From Bacillota bacterium (GTDB taxonomy: Bacteria > Bacillota > Sulfobacillia > JACIYH01), in assembly GCA_030019365.1 (NCBI GenBank), contig JASEFA010000013.1:1-61393 (forward strand): DNA of 61,393 nt, read 5' to 3'. The first letter of the stretch is position 1. Each line of letters starts with the position of its first letter. Made by a program: the position numbers and the translations under genes. Below, one piece after another: positions 1 to 7,108 of the stretch. The notes below the pieces were generated by a model that did not search any database, was not told the origin of the DNA, and saw nothing but the letters and a program-made list of their open reading frames with translations.

Positions 1-55
1 CTTGGAAACAGGGGTTAGAGGGGTCGTTTCAGGCATTTTTGGTGCGCACTCCTAG

Positions 56-172
56 GCCGGTGTCGTGGGGGTGGACATGGAGACGGCGGCAATCCTGACC
101 GTCGCCAGCCTGCGCGGCGTGCAGGCGGGAACGATTCCGGTGGCCAGCGACAACCCGTTCCTGAAGCGGTAG
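56..172 (+). pseudogene. C-terminal relic of a nucleoside (uridine-type) phosphorylase
   Basis: The reading frame ending at TAG 170-172 encodes GVDMETAAILTVASLRGVQ followed by a short tail. This matches the conserved 'VDMETAA' nucleoside-binding segment and C-terminus of the uridine/purine phosphorylase family. An in-frame TAG at 53-55 closes the frame upstream, and no start codon or ribosome-binding site precedes it, so only about 38 codons of a normally ~250-residue enzyme remain. It could be the tail of an intact gene interrupted by one nonsense or frameshift mutation just before the window. The next relic (PhzF-like) overlaps its stop. Confidence 0.5.
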
Positions 173-225
173 ATGCATTCACCGAGACCGCCTTCTGTGG
201 CAACCCGGCAGCGATTGTCCAGTAG
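169..225 (+). pseudogene. N-terminal relic of a PhzF-family isomerase
   Basis: The frame reads VDAFTETAFCGNPAAIVQ and then TAG (223-225). It matches the diagnostic PhzF N-terminus (VDAFT-x-x-x-F-x-GNPAA-V). Nothing PhzF-like follows in any frame before the next gene at 301. It is fused back-to-back with the phosphorylase relic: its first codon overlaps that gene's stop. This suggests two coupled genes that were cut down by deletion. A second, longer PhzF fragment lies at 14683. Confidence 0.5.
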
Positions 226-300
226 CATGTGGTCGCCGAGACGAGCTTGGGGAGGCGCAAGCGACGCAGCGGCGCGCTCCCCGAGAAGGAGGGCACCTGC

Positions 301-1284
301 ATGGAGATAGATCTGACGCACGCATTGGACCCGGGGGAAACGGTTGGGGGGCGTGTCACCAGCTATGGAGGACGCGAGGCCATGTGGCTCGAGGCCGGGC
401 TGGCGCGAGTCCGTGACCGCACTTTCGGCGACATGGAAGTGTCTGTGGATCTCGCCTTTACCACCCGGACCAGTTTCGGGGGCCTGGCTTTCAGGGGATC
501 CGATGCCGAAAACTTCGAATTGTGCTACGTGACGCCTCTTGGCAGCCAGGAGGCGGTGCAGTACGACCCTGTGTTCAACGGCTCCAACACCTGGCAGGTA
601 TACTGCGGAGCCGACCACCTGACGGCGGCACATGTCCCCCGGGACCGTTGGGTGACCCTGACCGTTCGCGCCGTCGGCAACAGCGCCACCGCGTTCGTCG
701 ACGGCGTCGAGGTAATGCGGGTCCACGAACTCAAACACCGGCGCGCAGAGGGTTTCATAGGCATCTGGTGTTACAGGCCATGCTACTTCAGCCTACTGAC
801 CGCCAGGCTCGTGAATTCCGGCCCATTCGGCACCGAGCCGATCCGCCATTGGGAGATTTCAGACAAGTTCTCTGACGATGAGGATATGTCCAGGGAGATT
901 GAGCCCGGGTGCTGGCAACCGGTGGCCGCAGAGGAGGACGGGTCCGTCTGTCTGAACCGGTACCGCCGAAAGGAACCCGGATGTGAGTCCGTTTACGCTC
1001 GCGCGTTCGTTGAATCCCCAGACGAGCGCCGCACAGAACTCGTACTGGGGTTCAGCGACGCCTGCATAGTGAGGGTAAACGGCCGGGACGTCTTCAGGGG
1101 CAGCAACTTTTGGGGGGAGAACAACACCGGCAGGCTCAGCTGGAAACCTGCCCGGCTCACCGTGCCGCTGCGGCGCGGCCCCAATGAGGTTCTGGTCAAG
1201 GTCATGGAACGGGATTTCTTCGGGTGGGGGTTGCGGCTGTCGATACCCGACCCAGACCGTGCGCTAAGAGTGAGGCAACCGTGA
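301..1284 (+). CDS. two-domain beta-sandwich protein of unknown function (lectin/jelly-roll like)
   Basis: This is a 327-residue protein starting at ATG 301 behind GAGAAGGAGGG. There is no signal peptide or membrane segment. Residues ~15-180 look like a concanavalin/LamG or DUF1080-type beta-sandwich (FGDMEVSVDLAF, GLAFRGSDAENFELCYV, WVTLTVRAVGNSATAFVDG). The C-terminal ~110 residues (ACIVRVNGRDVF, GPNEVLVKV) resemble the jelly-roll modules that accompany glycoside hydrolases. No catalytic motif is recognisable, so it may bind carbohydrate or be a structural remnant of such an enzyme. It stands alone: dead genes lie upstream and the convergent merR-type gene lies downstream. Confidence 0.7.
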   Translation: MEIDLTHALDPGETVGGRVTSYGGREAMWLEAGLARVRDRTFGDMEVSVDLAFTTRTSFGGLAFRGSDAENFELCYVTPLGSQEAVQYDPVFNGSNTWQVYCGADHLTAAHVPRDRWVTLTVRAVGNSATAFVDGVEVMRVHELKHRRAEGFIGIWCYRPCYFSLLTARLVNSGPFGTEPIRHWEISDKFSDDEDMSREIEPGCWQPVAAEEDGSVCLNRYRRKEPGCESVYARAFVESPDERRTELVLGFSDACIVRVNGRDVFRGSNFWGENNTGRLSWKPARLTVPLRRGPNEVLVKVMERDFFGWGLRLSIPDPDRALRVRQP

Positions 1285-1465
1285 CTGCCGCGTCGTGACG
1301 TTGCACCGGATGATGCCGGAGGGCCTCGGAGATACTGCGCGAGGCCATCGCCAAACAGGCCCTGGCGACGTGACTCCTGACATCCAAATCGCGCTGAAGG
1401 CGGACATGGGACGACCCCAAATGGTGGCAGCGTGGTGGAACCCACCGGCCGGGAAGCGGTGGAGC

Positions 1466-1954
1466 TCACTCCGGAGTCGGGCCCCGGCCCCAGGTGCCCC
1501 CGGTTTCCGGACCACCGCCGAGCAGGCTACGGCACTCTTCGTTGACTCGGCTGACGTCTCCCGAGCGGTGCAGAGCCACGAGCCGGTCGCGGTGTCTGAC
1601 CAGGTCGTCCCTCAGAAGCCTCAGCTCGCTGAGGTGCCGGTCCACCTCGCGGATACGGTCGTCGAGAGCCCGGGCGTAGTCGGTCAGCAGGAGCGCACCG
1701 CACCTGCCCTCCTGTGAGTACGCATGCTTCAACGCCGCAATCTCGTCCAGCCCCAGCCCGAGCATCCTGAGCCTCCGCAGGACCTTCAGAGCACCGAGCG
1801 CACGCTCATCGTAGAGACGATACCCCGCCTCTGTTCGACCCGCGGGTTCAAGCAGACCCCGCTCCTCGTAGTACCGTATGGTGCGGACGGAGACACCTGT
1901 CCGCTCGGACAGCTCACCGATGCGCAACAGGCGGTTCCCGCTGTCTTGCCTCAC
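1466..1954 (-). CDS. MerR-family transcriptional regulator
   Basis: 162 residues if started at GTG 1954; the frame is open to 2047. The N-terminal winged helix has the MerR signature (IGELSERTGVSVRTIRYYEE, then GLLEP-x-R-x-x-x-GYRLY). A long dimerisation helix follows (residues ~75-130). A single pair of well-separated cysteines (EGRCGALL, NEECRSLL) sits in the effector part, which does not match a CueR- or MerR-type metal site closely, so the ligand is unknown. It is the last gene of the minus-strand ArsA-like / ArsD-like / MFS / MerR run and probably controls it. Confidence 0.85.
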   Translation of the reverse strand: MRQDSGNRLLRIGELSERTGVSVRTIRYYEERGLLEPAGRTEAGYRLYDERALGALKVLRRLRMLGLGLDEIAALKHAYSQEGRCGALLLTDYARALDDRIREVDRHLSELRLLRDDLVRHRDRLVALHRSGDVSRVNEECRSLLGGGPETGGTWGRGPTPE

Positions 1955-2053
1955 CCTGCCTACCCCCTGACCTGGATTGTTGGCCACATACCCCTCCCGA
2001 CCCTCCCGGCCGGGCCGCGTCCCGCAGTCGACCGCGGCCCGGCCCAAGGACGA

Positions 2054-3469
2054 TCACCGCCGGTCAGCACTGGCTCTGCGGCCCGGCGCTCCCCCGGCAT
2101 CCAGTTCTCTTACGGGCATCTTAAGGCCGAAGGGAAGAGTAGCAAGCAGGAGGAGCCCGATGGCCACGAAGGCGAGGGGGTGCGCGCCTTCTCTGGCGAC
2201 GAGCGGGAACGCCGCGCCGAGGGCCACCGGTCCCACCACTCCCCCCATGACGTTGCTGAGTTGCCGCAGCCCGCTGATGGCGCCAGCCTTGGAGACGTGG
2301 GCCTCCAGGCCCGCCGCCGCCAGCGGGACACTGGTCATCGTCGCCCCGACCCGGCTCACCAGCAACAAGAGCCCGAGCAGTGCCAGAGACGTGGGCCCCG
2401 CACCCAGTCCCAGGAGCGCGAGCGAGGTCAACGACATCCCCGCCACCACCATCACCCTGTACCCCACCTTCGGTAGCGTCCGGCCGACGAGGGGTGCGAC
2501 AATGGCTTGGGCCAGCGCTGCCGGCGTAATCAGAGCCCCGGTCTGGGCAGGAGAGGCCTGAATGGCTGGGTGCGTTTGGACGTAGACCGAAAGGAAGAGA
2601 AGAGTGCTGTACATGGTGAGTCCCTGAAGGAAAGACAGGCTGAGCACGACGCCCATTCCCTGGGTTCTCAGAAGCCCCCATTCGAGAAAAGGAGTTGCGG
2701 ACCTGTTCTCGATCATCGGCAGGGCCAGGCCCAGGGTGGCTCCCGCGACAAGGAGAGCGACGACCGGCGGGGAGGCGAATCCTGCCTGTCGGCTGAGAGT
2801 CAGCGCCACCATGACTGTGACCACGAGCCCGGAGAAGACAACGACCCCCGCCGCGTCCAGTATCGTCTTCGGCCCACCCCCGACCCGGGCCTGTCCCGGC
2901 TCGCGCCAGAAGCCGACGGTCAGGAAGAAGATGGCCAGCCCCAAAGCGGCGTTGAGGAGGAAAATGAGCTGCCAGGGGTAATACGACGCGAGGAGTCCCC
3001 CCAGGTTCGGGCCCGCCACGGCCGCGACGGGACTGACCATCCCGGCCATGCCAATGGTTTGTGTCCGCTGCCGGCCTTTCAACTGGGAGCTTATCAGTTT
3101 AAGGCCCACCGGCGCGAAGGTCCCCCCGCCGAAACCCTGGAGGGCCCGGAGCCCGAGGAGAAGACCCATCGACCTGGGAAGCACCCAGCCGACCAGACCC
3201 CCCAGCAAGGAGCCGACGGTGAAGACACCCATCCCGAGCAGGAAAGCCTTTCGAGGACCCCACTCATCGGCCATCTTGCCGCCGATGGGCATGGCCACAG
3301 CGGCGGCCAGGAGGGAGGCGGTCGTGAGCCAGGGCAGCCAGTCAACAGCCCACGGAAAGGTCCGGCCGATAGTGGGCAGGGCCGTGACCACCACCGTCAT
3401 CTCCATAGTCCCAAACAGCGTGGCCAGGATCACCAGGACGACAGGTACAGTAGCAGTGCCTCGTCTCAT
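2054..3469 (-). CDS. MFS drug/metabolite exporter, DHA2-like (14-TM type)
   Basis: 471 residues of almost continuous hydrophobic segments, consistent with a 14-helix H+-antiporter. The N-terminus matches DHA2/EmrB-type carriers (TVVVTALPTIGRTF, then the loop GGKMADEWGPRKAF). The motif GPNLGGLLASYYPWQLIFLLN corresponds to antiporter motif C in helix 5. Its ATG overlaps the stop of the ArsD-like gene (ATGA), so it is translationally coupled to the ArsA/ArsD-like pair. That context suggests export of a metal or metalloid conjugate or a drug, but substrate cannot be read from the sequence. Confidence 0.85.
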   Translation of the reverse strand: MRRGTATVPVVLVILATLFGTMEMTVVVTALPTIGRTFPWAVDWLPWLTTASLLAAAVAMPIGGKMADEWGPRKAFLLGMGVFTVGSLLGGLVGWVLPRSMGLLLGLRALQGFGGGTFAPVGLKLISSQLKGRQRTQTIGMAGMVSPVAAVAGPNLGGLLASYYPWQLIFLLNAALGLAIFFLTVGFWREPGQARVGGGPKTILDAAGVVVFSGLVVTVMVALTLSRQAGFASPPVVALLVAGATLGLALPMIENRSATPFLEWGLLRTQGMGVVLSLSFLQGLTMYSTLLFLSVYVQTHPAIQASPAQTGALITPAALAQAIVAPLVGRTLPKVGYRVMVVAGMSLTSLALLGLGAGPTSLALLGLLLLVSRVGATMTSVPLAAAGLEAHVSKAGAISGLRQLSNVMGGVVGPVALGAAFPLVAREGAHPLAFVAIGLLLLATLPFGLKMPVRELDAGGAPGRRASADRR

Positions 3470-3930
3470 TGGCCGTCCTCCTGTCGGTCGGGCCCGGCTG
3501 ACGCCACGGCCGCGCTGAGTTCCTGCAGGGAGGGAACGTCGCTCACGAACGCGGCCCGCCCGTTCACGGCAATGACCGGGGGTATCATGAAAAACACAAT
3601 GCTAATCTGCCTTAGCCGGGCCATAACCGCAGGCCCTGGGGCGAGTCCTGCCCGCAGGGCGTCGAGCTCGTGGCGCAACCTGGCCCACTCCTGCACGTTC
3701 CGCGCAAACGGCAGCTCGTATCCGGCCGCTTCCAGCGCCTCGGCCATGCCCACGTAGTAGGTGAGTCGCTCGGGTCGGGTAGCGGCGGGAACGACTTCAA
3801 TCTTCACCTTGTCGCCCAGCCGCACCTTCGCCTCGCGGAGGAGCCGGGCCACGGCGACGTTCTTGCCCGTGAAGTCCGGAACGCAGCAGTCGAGGCGCGG
3901 GAAGACGGTAACCCTGACCGCATCGCTCAC
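3466..3930 (-). CDS. ArsD-like thioredoxin-fold protein with vicinal cysteines
   Basis: 154 residues starting at GTG 3930. An N-terminal beta strand is followed by Cys15-Cys16 (FPRLDCCVPDFTGKNVAV), and a central segment IPPVIAVNGRAAF resembles the cis-proline strand of a thioredoxin fold. ArsD metallochaperones have the same arrangement (a strand, a CC pair, 'PxxxVxG') and pass As(III) to ArsA. This protein is longer than classical ArsD (~120 aa). The GTG overlaps the frameshift-corrected stop of the ArsA-like gene, and its own stop overlaps the MFS start. The functional assignment is inferred from context plus the CC motif; a general redox role is possible. Confidence 0.65.
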   Translation of the reverse strand: MSDAVRVTVFPRLDCCVPDFTGKNVAVARLLREAKVRLGDKVKIEVVPAATRPERLTYYVGMAEALEAAGYELPFARNVQEWARLRHELDALRAGLAPGPAVMARLRQISIVFFMIPPVIAVNGRAAFVSDVPSLQELSAAVASAGPDRQEDGQ

Positions 3931-4858
3931 TGGGCTTCACCCCCGTAGAGGACCTCCGCCACTGCCGCAGCAGGGCAAGGCCCCTCACCTCACCGGGTAG
4001 CAGTGGAACTTCGGCGATGATCTTCCCGGCAAAGGTTTCCCGGACTCGTGCCAGGTGGCGTTGCTGCATCTCGTACCGCCGCCAGAAGTAAGGCGTATCA
4101 GCCCGGCGGACCTCCACCTCGGGTAGAACCTCGTTGACAATCAGGGCCGGGACGGCGATGTCGTGCTGGGCGAGTTCCGCGAGCGCCCGCTCCGTCTCGG
4201 CGATGGGGAGAGTTTCGGGCCAAAGCACGTAGAGAAAGGCCGTGCGCTCGGAGGATGTGATGAGTTTCATCGTCTCCCGAGTTCTCTGCTCCTCCCGGGC
4301 GATGAGGGCCAGGCGCGCCTCGCTGCCAGCTGGCGCGAATTCGGCGAATGGGTCACCTCCACCGTAACGTCTGGCCATGGTGAAGGGCAGGGTTATCTCC
4401 ACCAGGGCCCGGCCACCGGGTGCGGTGTCGAAGACTATGGTGTCGTAGTCCCGTGCCCTCTCCGTGAAGAGTTCCATGAGCTTATAGAAACTCGCCATCT
4501 CCATGGCACATGGCGAGATCTCTTTGCTCATGAGCTCCATGAGCTCGGACGGTCCGAAGACGTCCTGAACCATCGCGGCCAGGTGGAGCCAGTTCTCCCT
4601 CACGAGCGCCCGCGGGTCAGTCTCTGTGACGGATAGCCCAGGCACTCCGGCAATCTGCCGGACCCGGTGGCCGATGTCGGTCGCGAAGATGTCGCTCAGA
4701 CTCCGCTGCAGGTCTGTAGAAACGAGCAGGACACGACGGTCCGCATCTGCGAGACGGACCGCTGTCGCAGCGGAAATGGTGCTCTTGCCCACACCCCCCT
4801 TTCCCCCAACGAACAGGAACCTGGTCTCGGACTTGGGCTCAACTACCCTCCACAGCAC
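3927..4858 (-). CDS. ArsA/GET3-type ATPase, single-domain, with apparent frameshift near the 3' end
   Basis: GTG start at 4858 behind GGGGGGAGGTC. P-loop GGKGGVGKS at residues 18-26; switch motif DTAPGGRALVEI corresponds to the DTAPTGHTLR of the ArsA/GET3 family. There is one ATPase domain of ~310 residues, as in dimeric single-domain ArsA homologues. The natural frame runs past the usual C-terminus to 3797. One base off, from about 3975, the other frame reads AVAEVLYGGEAQ and stops at 3927-3929. That ending fits the family and gives a 4-bp GTGA overlap with the next gene. Either a one-base sequencing/assembly error or a real mutation is likely. It would power metalloid extrusion together with the ArsD-like and membrane partners. 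Confidence 0.75.
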
Positions 4859-4897
4859 GAGATAGACCTCCCCCCGTCAGCTGTCCACGGCGTTCAG

Positions 4898-4926
4898 TGT
4901 AGACCCTTCCGTTACGTGAGAGTCAA
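4898..4926 (-). promoter_or_regulatory. predicted sigma-A promoter of the ArsA-like operon
   Basis: On the minus strand TTGACT (4921-4926) is followed after 17 bases by TCTACA (4898-4903); TACACT two bases further on is an alternative -10. It lies about 40 bases upstream of the GTG start. Confidence 0.5.
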
Positions 4927-4964
4927 GCGCCGGCCGCTGCCAATCCTCTTCGGGCCGGACGCTG

Positions 4965-5084
4965 TCAGGGCGCATCAAACTCGGTGGGGCTGACCGCATC
5001 GAGCATCAACCAGACCAGGTCACCTGCACGGAGCCAGTCTCGTTGGCTAGACGGCACTATGTACGCCTGCTCATCTGCTGTGCG
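4965..5084 (-). mobile_element. N-terminal relic of an IS1182-type transposase
   Basis: The frame encodes AYIVPSSQRDWLRAGDLVWL followed by MLDAV, then a stop at 4965-4967. This resembles the N-terminus of IS1182/DUF772 transposases (LPPSLRDWLPEDHLVWFILDAV). No catalytic domain follows, and no terminal inverted repeats are evident. It sits in the divergent intergenic region between the arsA-like and arsR genes. Confidence 0.5.
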
Positions 5085-5160
5085 AGGAGGAGACACAGGG
5101 ACCGAGGAAGGTTGTCCTGGACATCGCAATACTGGGCGGGGCCCCCCTGGGCGCAGCCCC

Positions 5161-5189
5161 TTGACACGCGACAAGGGGCGTGGTATGCT
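5161..5189 (+). promoter_or_regulatory. consensus sigma-A promoter of the CC-protein/arsR/arsP operon
   Basis: TTGACA at 5161-5166 and TATGCT at 5184-5189 are separated by exactly 17 bases. The predicted start (~5196) falls inside an inverted repeat (5193-5216), and a leader of about 190 bases precedes the first gene at 5384. Confidence 0.8.
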
Positions 5190-5192
5190 GAC

Positions 5193-5216
5193 ATCGTGTT
5201 AGTGCGATATCACGAT
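5193..5216 (+). promoter_or_regulatory. inverted repeat at the transcription start, candidate ArsR operator
   Basis: ATCGTG (5193-5198) is repeated inverted as CACGAT (5211-5216) with a 12-base AT-richer spacer. It covers the predicted start point of the 5161 promoter, the usual place for an ArsR-family operator. The ArsR encoded at 5630 is the obvious candidate ligand; this is inference. Confidence 0.5.
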
Positions 5217-5383
5217 TCCCACACGCCCGGAGCGCCGAAGGAATACCGCCCCAGCCACCGGCGGCTCCAGGGAGGCGATCTCCGAAAGTCTGTCCTACTG
5301 ACTTCGCCCCGAGCGGATCACCTGGATGTCCTGGAAAGGGACCCATCGGAGGGCAGCAGTGTACGGGAAGGGGGGTGTTTTGG

Positions 5384-5587
5384 ATGGTGACCAAGAGGAG
5401 GGGAATTGTCGGCCTGCTCAAGAGGTCGCTGGGCATCTCCACCCGCGATTGCTGCGGCGGCGATCCGAAGGCGCCGCGGGTTGGCGACCCCGACCACGGT
5501 ACGGGTCCGTGCTGCGACGAGCCTGCCGACCCGAAGACGGTCAGGCCGGGCCGCGAAAAGGCGGACGACGGTTCGGACCGCTGCTGA
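5384..5587 (+). CDS. 67-residue protein with two vicinal cysteine pairs
   Basis: ATG 5384 follows GGAAGGGGGG at good spacing. The product has a basic N-terminus (MVTKRRGIVGLLKRSLG) that could form an amphipathic helix, then a polar, Gly/Pro/Asp-rich body with Cys23-Cys24 (RDCCGGD), Cys43-Cys44 (GPCCDEP) and a terminal Cys67. No known domain is recognised. It is the first gene after the promoter at 5161 and lies 42 bases before arsR. CC pairs bind trivalent arsenic or antimony in other proteins of this type of operon, so a metalloid-binding or delivery role is a reasonable inference, not shown. Confidence 0.65.
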   Translation: MVTKRRGIVGLLKRSLGISTRDCCGGDPKAPRVGDPDHGTGPCCDEPADPKTVRPGREKADDGSDRC

Positions 5588-5629
5588 GAGCTCTTACATA
5601 GAAGTGGCTCTACTCAGGGGGGACGCCTC

Positions 5630-5989
5630 TTGGCAGTTGACCGGCAGGACAGCGCAGGTCTGTGCAAGGTTTTCGCGGCGCTGGCCAATCCCCATCGCCT
5701 GCGGATCTACGAATCCTTGTTCTCGGGCTGCCTTTCGACTTGCTGCGACCGCATCGAGAGATGCGAGCCGGCGATGGCCCAAACCGACGTTGTGCGGCTG
5801 CTGGGCCTTGCGCAGTCAACTATCTCCCACTATCTGAAGGTGCTCGAGGACGCCGGGCTGGTCAGAACAGAAAGGCGAGGACCGTGGACCTGCTACTTCC
5901 CCAACTACAGCCAGGCAGCCAAGATCGGGGCGTTCTTCAGCGAGCTCGCCAGCCGTGAGGCGCAGCCGACCAGTCCCGAGACACCGTAG
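5630..5989 (+). CDS. arsR: ArsR/SmtB-family metalloid-responsive repressor
   Basis: 119 residues, TTG start behind GGGGGGA. Winged helix: LCKVFAALANPHRLRIYESL, then the recognition region VVRLLGLAQSTISHYLKVLE, then a wing ending in GPWTCYF. Cysteines 34, 38, 39 and 45 (SGCLSTCCDRIERCEP) form an insertion just before the HTH rather than the classical ELCVCDL in the recognition helix. That makes a non-classical trivalent metalloid site likely. It should repress the operon from the inverted repeat at 5193. The arsP-like permease follows directly. Confidence 0.85.
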   Translation: MAVDRQDSAGLCKVFAALANPHRLRIYESLFSGCLSTCCDRIERCEPAMAQTDVVRLLGLAQSTISHYLKVLEDAGLVRTERRGPWTCYFPNYSQAAKIGAFFSELASREAQPTSPETP

Positions 5990-6054
5990 GAGTTCTTTTT
6001 TTGGCTATCCGTATCGGGGTATCGAAATATTGGAGTACGGGGAGGCTCCCGACC

Positions 6055-6987
6055 ATGGGTAACTGGCTCGAACAGACGGGCCACGCGCTGGCCGTCACCT
6101 TCTTGCACAACTGGCCCATCTTGCTTGCGGGCACGGTCATCGCCGCAGCCACGCAGGTCTACATCAGCCAGGACAGGCTCACCGCCTTTCTCAAGAAGAA
6201 CTCCCGCCGTTCCATTGTCCTGGCCGTTGGCGCGGCGGTCCTGACTCCGCTCTGCTCGTGTGGCACGATGGCCGTCATCTTAGCCATGCTGGCGTCGGTG
6301 GTTCCCTGGGGGCCGATTGTGGCCTTCATCGTGGCTTCCCCGCTGACGTCGCCGGCGGAGTTCTTCTATCTCGCCGGTTTTCTGGGTTGGAAGTTCGCCG
6401 GGTTCCACCTTCTTGCGTCCACAGCGGTCGGCCTGGCAGCCGGGGCGATCGCCGACCGCCTGGATCGCGCGGGTTGGTTGGCCGGGCAGGCCCGGTATCA
6501 GGCGGGACCTGAGAGCCACCCGGGCGGGGGTGAGGTGGCGGCGACCGGGGCCAGCACGCCTGCCGGCGGACTCCGGCCCGGGATCCTCTTGCGCGAGATT
6601 GTGTTGACGGCCTACCGGCTTGTCCCGCGCTGGGTGGCCTTCGCCGCCATCGGCTACGGCGTCCTCTACTTGATGCCGCCCGGTCTTACCGAGAACCTCA
6701 TGGGGAACCGCCACGCCTGGTCGGTGCCGGCGGCCGCTCTCCTGGGCCTTCCTCTTTACATCAACACCGACACCGCAGTCCCACTGCTCAAGTCCCTCGT
6801 GGACGCCGGCATGAGCCAAGGAGCTGCCATGGCCTTCTTCATCACCGGCCCGGCCACGAGCGTAGGGGCACTGGCCGGGCTGATGACCGTTGCCCGCAGT
6901 CGCGTCATCATCCTGGTCCTGGTCATCATCCTCGCCGGCGCGATCCTCGCCGGCCTGTCGTTCGAAGCAGTTAGCGCCTTATTCTAG
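6055..6987 (+). CDS. arsP: ArsP/DUF318-type permease
   Basis: 310 residues from ATG 6055 (GGGGAGG ten bases upstream); the frame is open from a TTG at 6001. About eight to ten hydrophobic segments. It carries both hallmark repeats of the family: TPLCSCGTMAVILAML in the first half and PLYINTDTAVPLLKSLVDAG with FFITGPATS in the second. ArsP members export trivalent organoarsenicals; related permeases act with ArsR/ArsA on inorganic arsenite. The TPLCSCG cysteine pair is present. A Gly/Ala-rich cytoplasmic loop joins the halves. It is co-transcribed with arsR and the CC protein. Confidence 0.85.
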   Translation: MGNWLEQTGHALAVTFLHNWPILLAGTVIAAATQVYISQDRLTAFLKKNSRRSIVLAVGAAVLTPLCSCGTMAVILAMLASVVPWGPIVAFIVASPLTSPAEFFYLAGFLGWKFAGFHLLASTAVGLAAGAIADRLDRAGWLAGQARYQAGPESHPGGGEVAATGASTPAGGLRPGILLREIVLTAYRLVPRWVAFAAIGYGVLYLMPPGLTENLMGNRHAWSVPAAALLGLPLYINTDTAVPLLKSLVDAGMSQGAAMAFFITGPATSVGALAGLMTVARSRVIILVLVIILAGAILAGLSFEAVSALF

Positions 6988-7043
6988 CAGGGCGAAGCGC
7001 ATACCAGAACCAGTTGGCGCCAAGCAACGACCCGCCCTGGCTC

Positions 7044-7071
7044 TTGCCTTCCTGTCCAGACAGGCTATACT
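7044..7071 (+). promoter_or_regulatory. promoter with a palindromic operator between -35 and -10
   Basis: TTGCCT (7044-7049) and TATACT (7066-7071) are 16 bases apart. A perfect 6-base-arm palindrome, CCTGTC-CA-GACAGG (7051-7064), fills the spacer. A repressor bound there would block the polymerase. The MFS gene at 7109 begins about 30 bases beyond the predicted start point. Confidence 0.65.
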
Positions 7072-7108
7072 TGGTAGCGTGTGGCGACGGCGTATTGGAG
7101 CCAGCAGA

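Noticed and set aside
1285-1465. Possible gene remnant (EILREAIAKQALAT) between the first gene and merR
   Set aside because: Too short and without a family match; left unannotated.
2507-3757. Long open frame on the plus strand antisense to the MFS and ArsD-like genes
   Set aside because: Composition is polar, Pro/Gly/Arg/Glu-rich and shows no domain; it is the GC-rich shadow of real genes on the other strand. The same applies to the long antisense frames opposite the ABC permeases, FixAB, IorA and the HD-GYP gene.
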